Shown here: positions 59,636 through 64,000 of the stretch, in pieces
How the letters are laid out: every line of letters starts with the position of its first letter
Position numbering within the stretch: position 1 is the first letter of the stretch
Source of the DNA: Heligmosomoides polygyrus polygyrus
Lineage: Eukaryota; Nematoda; Chromadorea; Rhabditida; Heligmosomidae
NCBI GenBank assembly: GCA_947396885.1
Contig: OX377202.1
Coordinates: 18,166,001-18,230,000, forward strand
Reading direction: 5' to 3'
Length of the DNA: 64,000 bases
Notes under the pieces: generated by a model
Told to the model about the DNA's origin: nothing
Seen by the model: only the letters and a program-made list of their open reading frames with translations
The model's database searches: none
Position numbers and translations under genes: made by a program

Positions 59636-59672
59636 ATTTATTTATTTATTTATTTATTTATTAGTTTATTTA
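59636..59672. repeat. (TTTA)n microsatellite
   Basis: Directly after exon 6; similar runs are at 20,582-20,606 and 62,390-62,443. Confidence 0.9.
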
Positions 59673-59808
59673 TTTGTTTATTTTCACTTTGCTTTTCTTC
59701 AAGTTGTCACGTGCTTAAGAGTGGCTTCCCTATTTCTATTGTTTTCCCTTCTTTATTCTAACTTTTCCTTTTCGCCAATAGGTTCTTCATGTGCGTTATC
59801 TTCTGGCA

Positions 59809-60417
59809 GGGCACGTGGTAGCGCAGTCGAAGGAGGCGCCGACTGCGGCATGCACATGGATTCAGTGTTGTTGGTTCAGTTCCTTCCCAGGCTGTCAAGC
59901 CTGCCTTCCTTCTGAGATCGGCGACATGAAGCCAGACTTGTTCGAGAAGCATAAAACACTGACTTGTTCTTCAGCTGCCCAGTGCAACTCATTCTGTACG
60001 CCAAATGCGCATTTAAATAAAGGATAAAGGGCGGCGTAACTCAATCCCTTTTGGGGTGCGCCATGCATTCTACTTCTACGGGATGTCGTAGATGCGATTA
60101 TGAGTATTTGGCCACACAGTGAGTTTCGGTGGCCAGCCGATGAGCAAGTCAGCGCTTTATCCTTCCCAGAAAAGCCTGGTACCAATTCACCGACCTCGGT
60201 GGGATGGAAGGCTTGGTTGGCCTGGGGAAAAACCTGAGCCAGGAAGCTTGTATTGGGGGCACGCGTCAGACTGCACATCCTCCGGCTGCGCTACTCGCGC
60301 CCTGTGCATCCGAAAACGAAAACTGCGCATTTAAAGAGCCTTCACAACATCCAGTGTAGAAAGTATTGATGGAGCATTCCGGTCCGGGAATGAGTAGCGT
60401 CGTCCTTTACCCTTTGT
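59809..60417 (+). mobile_element. tRNA-derived SINE, split by a younger SINE
   Basis: Head gggcacgtggtagcgcagtc and body to 60,017, then the 3' part from 60,336 to 60,417 (tail cctttaccctttg). The interruption is the reverse SINE listed next. Confidence 0.85.
60018..60323 (-). mobile_element. tRNA-derived SINE, nested insertion
   Basis: Complete reverse copy inserted into the older one, with a perfect 12-bp duplication (tgcgcatttaaa) at 60,006-60,017 and 60,324-60,335. An extra 20 bp lie between its head and the duplication. Confidence 0.92.
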
Positions 60418-61161
60418 CTTCTGTCAATGTCACTTCTACTTTTTTCGCCTGTAATACTTAGCCTAGGTCTGACTAGCACTGAAGTTAGTAATGTGCTACC
60501 TTACCATTACCTTGTTTTTCTTTTATCCCCATTTCTTTAACAGTTCCCCACCATAGAGGAAGTAATGGTCATTAGACCACTTAGGGCTCAATTTTGATTG
60601 CTCCCACCTATACCAGTCTTCGTCTTGTTGAAAAACAGGTTTAGAATGATGGAGTGGTGCTGATGTTATAATTGATATGAAAAGGTTATGTACATTAGGC
60701 CTTTTGTCGAGTGGCCATAAAAATAGTGAAATTTTCCGCTGTTCATTCTGCACCATGCACTGCATTTTCATCTTTTTCGGATTTGAGCAACCATTTGATC
60801 TTTAAAGTGGTATGTGGGAACTGTGCAATATAGCACTAGCAGGTACTTGGCATCTTGAGACCAACTGCCAGCAAGCAAAATGAAGTTCTTCGAAGTTCTA
60901 CCTATCGAACGCATTCGAACGCATGCACCCCTTCCCCCTCTATTCGGCTTAGTGATAAACGACACAACAAAGTTAAAATCTGAAGTTCCTCAAAATTTTT
61001 AGTTTTTATAGTTTTATTTTTAAAATGAATGTTTTCGCTTAGAAGGCTATAATTTCTGCAATTTTTAAAATCAGAAATAACATTTTCTTTTTTATGTGTT
61101 GAATTACGTAACTTCATATGAATAGAATCACCCGGGACCCTGACCTATGTCTTGATTTCAG
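60418..61161. other. Intron 6, right part
   Basis: Non-coding, AT-rich; nothing recognised. Confidence 0.5.
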
Positions 61162-61270
61162 TTACTCCAAAGACCTCCTGAACTATATTCGAAACCGTCT
61201 TCAGCTCGAACAAGACCACGCAAGACGGGTGACTAACCTAGTCGAGGCGTGCAGACGGGACATCTCAAAG
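61162..61270 (+). CDS. spv-1: spv-1-like exon 7, F-BAR first long helix
   Basis: The acceptor cttgatttcag and donor CAAAG|gtatga bound it. The first T completes the Asn codon begun in exon 6, then 36 codons follow and it leaves in phase 0. The peptide runs YSKDLLNYIRNRLQLEQDHA, then RRVTNLVEACRRDISK. This is the long basic, amphipathic helix of the F-BAR domain, where GMIP has RYAKELLAWTEKRASYELEF. Basic residues on this helix contact phospholipid heads in F-BAR proteins. Confidence 0.86.
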
Positions 61271-61859
61271 GTATGAGCTCAGTACCTCAAATTTGTGCAG
61301 ATTTGTGCAGGATAATGTATTGTAAAACTGCCAACCTTTAGCAGAAAGTTTATAGTTGTGGCATGTAACCTGTCGGAGGTGGAATTTTGTTTTATTTCAT
61401 TTTATTTTATTTCATTTAATTTATTTCATTAGTTGGTCGCCTTTAGCAATGATCCATACAGATGCAGTGTTTTAAATCACTAACTGATTATATTTCAACA
61501 AGTGCTATTATGTTCGAACCTTGCTCTACGTCATTTCAAGCTACAATCAACCATGTAGCTTGATATTTGCCCTCCGATCGAAAATTTCCACCTGCTGTGA
61601 AGCACCCACGTCGGCCATTCTGTCCGCGTGTCTCTCAAACCGAAATCACCGGTGAGGAAATCGATGAAATTAACCAATGTTGGCCTCCCGATCGAAAATT
61701 CTTACCTGTGGGCCTGTGAAGGCCTTCCATCGACGATCATAGTCATTTAACTCCCACTCTGGTCGGTTAAATTTAAAAGAAAATCGATAATATCGATCTC
61801 AATCAATATCAATTCATTGCCTCATCTATCTGTGACACCTTACCGTAACGACTCCTCTT

Positions 61860-62120
61860 TATTGCTACTCGTTTCCCTCAACGATCCCTCTTAGCGGACG
61901 ACGTTTTCGGCACGTCTTCTGAATCCCCAAACTTGTTGAGCGACGTTTTCGGCACGTCTCCTGAATCACCAGGCACGTAGAAGACGTCTAGGTATTTTTC
62001 GCTATTTTCGCGCCCTACATAATTTCCCCCCTAGTTTTCCCCTCAATTTTCTCCCTTTTTGTACCTGCTATTTTATTACTCATCGCCGATCGATGGTATG
62101 ACTTATTGCTTAGCGCGCTA
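61860..62120. repeat. Unclassified repeat, third copy of the GGCACGT family
   Basis: Carries gacgttttcggcacgtctcc, gcacgtagaagacgtctagg, tatttttcgctattttcgcg and gccgatcgatggtatgactt in the order of the 39.7-40.6 kb copy. Confidence 0.75.
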
Positions 62121-62389
62121 TTATATAGTGTGATCTTTTTATTCTGAACGTTGAGGGTTTTGTTGTTTTTCAATCCTTTGGTCCTAAATACTGAGGAATG
62201 TGAGTTGAAAAAAGACAACTCCTGAGACGAACTAATTTTGGAGAAATGCGGAATGCCCTCTATAGGAGACTGAGTAACAGCTGGATGCGAGTGCGTTTGC
62301 TACTGGAATTGCAAGAAAAGCGAAACAAGCACCAACAGTACGGAATCTCCCGGCTAGTAGATTGATAATAATGGTCTTCTTGTTTCAAT

Positions 62390-62391
62390 AT

Positions 62392-62430
<39 letters not shown>

Positions 62431-62443
62431 CTTATTTATTTAT
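62390..62443. repeat. (TTTA)n microsatellite
   Basis: About 13 units of TTTA with one change. Confidence 0.95.
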
Positions 62444-63247
62444 CCTGTGCTTGTACAGCTATTCAATTACGATTTGCAAACAAAATCTGACCATATACAA
62501 CTTGATCAAACAACAGCAATGGAATAACCAAGTGATTCAGGGGTTGCAACTAAGCGAAAAATCTCAAAACTAGAGCAAACAATAAAGGTTTTGGGGATAG
62601 TATCTAGTCTTTGTAAAATAGTTGATTTTCAATTTTACCGTCATTTCACCAAAGATGAGTGAAGCGCCCTCCCCACCCCCTCTTGGCACTAGCATGTGCA
62701 AAGAGGGGTGGGAAGTGCGCGAGATGCAGTCTCTAACTGTATTTTGGGACATAACGCTCACACATAAGGGATCGATGGAGACGAATATCTGCATTTTTTC
62801 AGTTGTTTGTTTCGTTTTAATTGTTCTTTTGCTGTTGTTTTTATTTTTATTTTACTCTATGGTACCAATGAGCAAGTTTCTTTTTTGTTTAGAATTTTCA
62901 TCACAGCTCAGTTTATACTGTGCAATTGAATCGCTTGGTTTTTTGCAAATAAGATCTGCATTACGGTTGCTAAAAATCGACCTCATTTCCGTTGTGTTCA
63001 CATTTTTGTCGCTGTTGAGTTGTCCGAGTAAAAGTACTGTAACGACAGCCACATGATTGGTAAAAAGCTGCCTACCAGCTATGTAATTGGTGGAGTGTTA
63101 GATGTCGATTAGAACTCTACTCGCCTCGCAGCGGCGTAGTGCTTGTTTCAACAGCCCATGACTTGGGTAGAGAAACTACCTTAGTTCATACATCAACAAT
63201 GCCTGAAGAGTTCTCCAGAAGTCAAGTGATGACCGCCACTGTTTCAG

Positions 63248-63355
63248 CCGTTCATGCCCCTGCGAGACGTCTTCGAGAGCAGTTTCGACAGCGACATCGA
63301 CTTGGTCGGCCGAACGAAGGAGACCACCGATCACTTGAAAGCCCGAGTCGTTGAG
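63248..63355 (+). CDS. spv-1: spv-1-like exon 8, F-BAR
   Basis: The acceptor ccactgtttcag and donor TTGAG|gtatgt bound exactly 36 codons, phase 0 at both ends. The sequence PFMPLRDVFESSFDSDIDL keeps the MPL motif and the following helix of GMIP/ARHGAP45 (HMPLQYIYTLFLEHDLSLG). This is one of the clearest family markers in the window. Confidence 0.87.
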
Positions 63356-63417
63356 GTATGTAGACGTCCCATCTTCCACATGAGAGTCCACTCTCTCCAA
63401 ACAAAGAGCGCTTTTAG

Positions 63418-63498
63418 GCCCTAGATGCCCGACGTAAGGAGCACGACATCCAGCGCGGGGCTCTAAAGCTTGAATGGGCAAAGCTCACTAAGTCGCTG
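63418..63498 (+). CDS. spv-1: spv-1-like exon 9, F-BAR
   Basis: A 62-bp intron separates it from exon 8. The acceptor gcgcttttag and donor TCGCTG|gtaggt bound 27 codons in phase 0. The peptide ALDARRKEHDIQRGALKLEW then AKLTKSL is strongly charged and helical, corresponding to the GMIP segment PLAAKRTEIEKWRKEFKEQW. Confidence 0.86.
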
Positions 63499-63931
63499 GT
63501 AGGTGAATATCGGCGTTCGATTTCTATACTGTACTGAAACGATACGAACTGGCAAAATCTTTGAAAAAATATCAAATTTGTGGGCTTAGTTTGTAAAGCA
63601 GCAGTCATATCTTTCGGCGAGTAGAACCCAGTGGGCCAGTGTAAAATGAGAAAATATTGAAATTCGGTCTTTTAGGTCTTCACTTTAGCTGGTTTAGAGG
63701 TAACCAATGACCAAGTGGCACTACAAAAATTATGTTTGACATGTTTAAAAAAAGTTGTTATGGTCACTCAAGGATGGAGCTTCGAGTGTAGTTTTTCCAT
63801 GTGCCTTCTTGGATCCTAAATTTCACCCACATTTTCATCGAACTATTTGGATAAAATTCTTCTGCAGCTTTGATAAGATATTTAGAAATAGATATATAGA
63901 ATTTAACTGTAGGTTTGCTTTTCCCGAAAAG

Positions 63932-64000
63932 GGCACCGCTCAGTTCTTGACATCATGTGTTCAGCATGATTGCGAGGACATGGTGGAGAAGTGCCGCGTT
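63932..64000 (+). CDS. spv-1: spv-1-like exon 10, cut by the window edge
   Basis: The acceptor may be at 63,931 (gcttttcccgaaaag) or at 63,964 (catcatgtgttcag, the better site). Both open the same phase-0 frame, which ends HDCEDMVEKCRV at the window edge. The charged helix fits the part of the F-BAR domain that reads YVQRCED in ARHGAP45. The exon continues outside the window. Confidence 0.65.

Larger units (their letters stand above)
61271..63247. other. Intron 7 of the spv-1-like gene
   Basis: Contains a TTTTATTTCA run (61,390-61,430), a repeat copy (61,860-62,120) and a (TTTA)n run. An ORF at 62,622-63,056 has hydrophobic stretches but no motif or splice support. Confidence 0.55.
19685..64000 (+). 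other. spv-1: Gene span: F-BAR RhoGAP gene of the GMIP/ARHGAP29/ARHGAP45 (spv-1) family, 3' end outside window
   Basis: At least ten exons on the plus strand read as one protein. The N-terminal part (exons 2-5) matches the conserved helical region that precedes the F-BAR domain in human ARHGAP45. Exons 6-10 match the start of the F-BAR domain: residues such as AWSNYSKDLLNYI align with TWSRYAKELL of GMIP, followed by an MPL motif. Proteins of this family bind curved or tensed membrane through the F-BAR domain and switch off RhoA through a C-terminal RhoGAP domain; C. elegans SPV-1 does this in the contractile spermatheca. C1 and RhoGAP domains are not in the window. Introns are about 0.68, 3.3, 4.0, 4.8, 26.7, 1.5, 2.0, 0.06 and 0.4 kb. 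The family call is firm, one-to-one orthology with spv-1 is inferred. Confidence 0.82.

Noticed and set aside
59533..64000. srGAP (srgp-1) or FCHo-type F-BAR protein
   Set aside because: The N-terminal helical region and the MPL motif fit GMIP/ARHGAP45 better; srGAPs begin with the F-BAR domain.
1..64000. CRISPR array or bacterial operon
   Set aside because: Repeats are dispersed, long and variable in spacing, and the gene has spliceosomal introns.

Overview
The window reads as nuclear DNA of a parasitic nematode, most likely a hookworm-like strongylid. The evidence is short exons with TTTCAG-type acceptors, AT-rich introns, a large load of Tc1/mariner-class transposons and tRNA-derived SINEs, and a mariner of the type described from hookworm as bandit. 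Species is inference. No prokaryotic gene organisation, rRNA, CRISPR array or viral gene was seen.

The only host gene I can support is one large plus-strand gene from about 19,685 to beyond the right edge. Nine exons (19,685-19,788; 20,467-20,557; 23,811-23,948; 27,945-28,032; 32,818-32,881; 59,533-59,626; 61,162-61,270; 63,248-63,355; 63,418-63,498) and the start of a tenth give an F-BAR protein of the GMIP/ARHGAP29/ARHGAP45 family, whose C. elegans member is spv-1 (F-BAR, C1, RhoGAP). Reading phases agree across every junction except the 26.6 kb intron between 32,881 and 59,533. That junction needs either an extra exon (candidate 42,513-42,675) or an upstream acceptor at 59,438. Two GC-rich segments inside this intron (35,909-36,212 and 52,417-52,497) look like alternative first exons. 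C1 and RhoGAP exons should lie to the right of the window.

Almost everything else is repeats. The commonest is a tRNA-derived SINE of about 280-300 bp with Pol III A and B boxes and a 3' TTTATCC tail. I count over 30 copies, intact to highly diverged and in both orientations; several keep 10-13 bp target-site duplications and one is nested in another. A second class is foldback elements carrying tRNA-like sequences as inverted pairs (16.4, 24.9/25.4, 35.3, 54.9/55.2 kb). DNA transposons are a bandit-like mariner (55,510-56,793), an internally deleted mariner with G/C-tract termini (16,918-17,817), and a maT-like Tc1/mariner element (about 29,656-31,034) interrupted by a 466-bp palindromic MITE with a TAA duplication. 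A 5'-truncated LINE lies at 12,215-12,843.

Layout: 1-19.6 kb is 5' flank with a GC-rich island (0.85-1.65 kb), SINEs, a LINE fragment, a mariner and a nested foldback. 19.7-32.9 kb holds five N-terminal exons. 32.9-59.5 kb is one giant repeat-filled intron with possible internal promoters. 59.5-64 kb holds the F-BAR exons. There is no operon or pathway cluster; the interest is in the host gene's alternative starts and in the tRNA-like foldback and SINE families.
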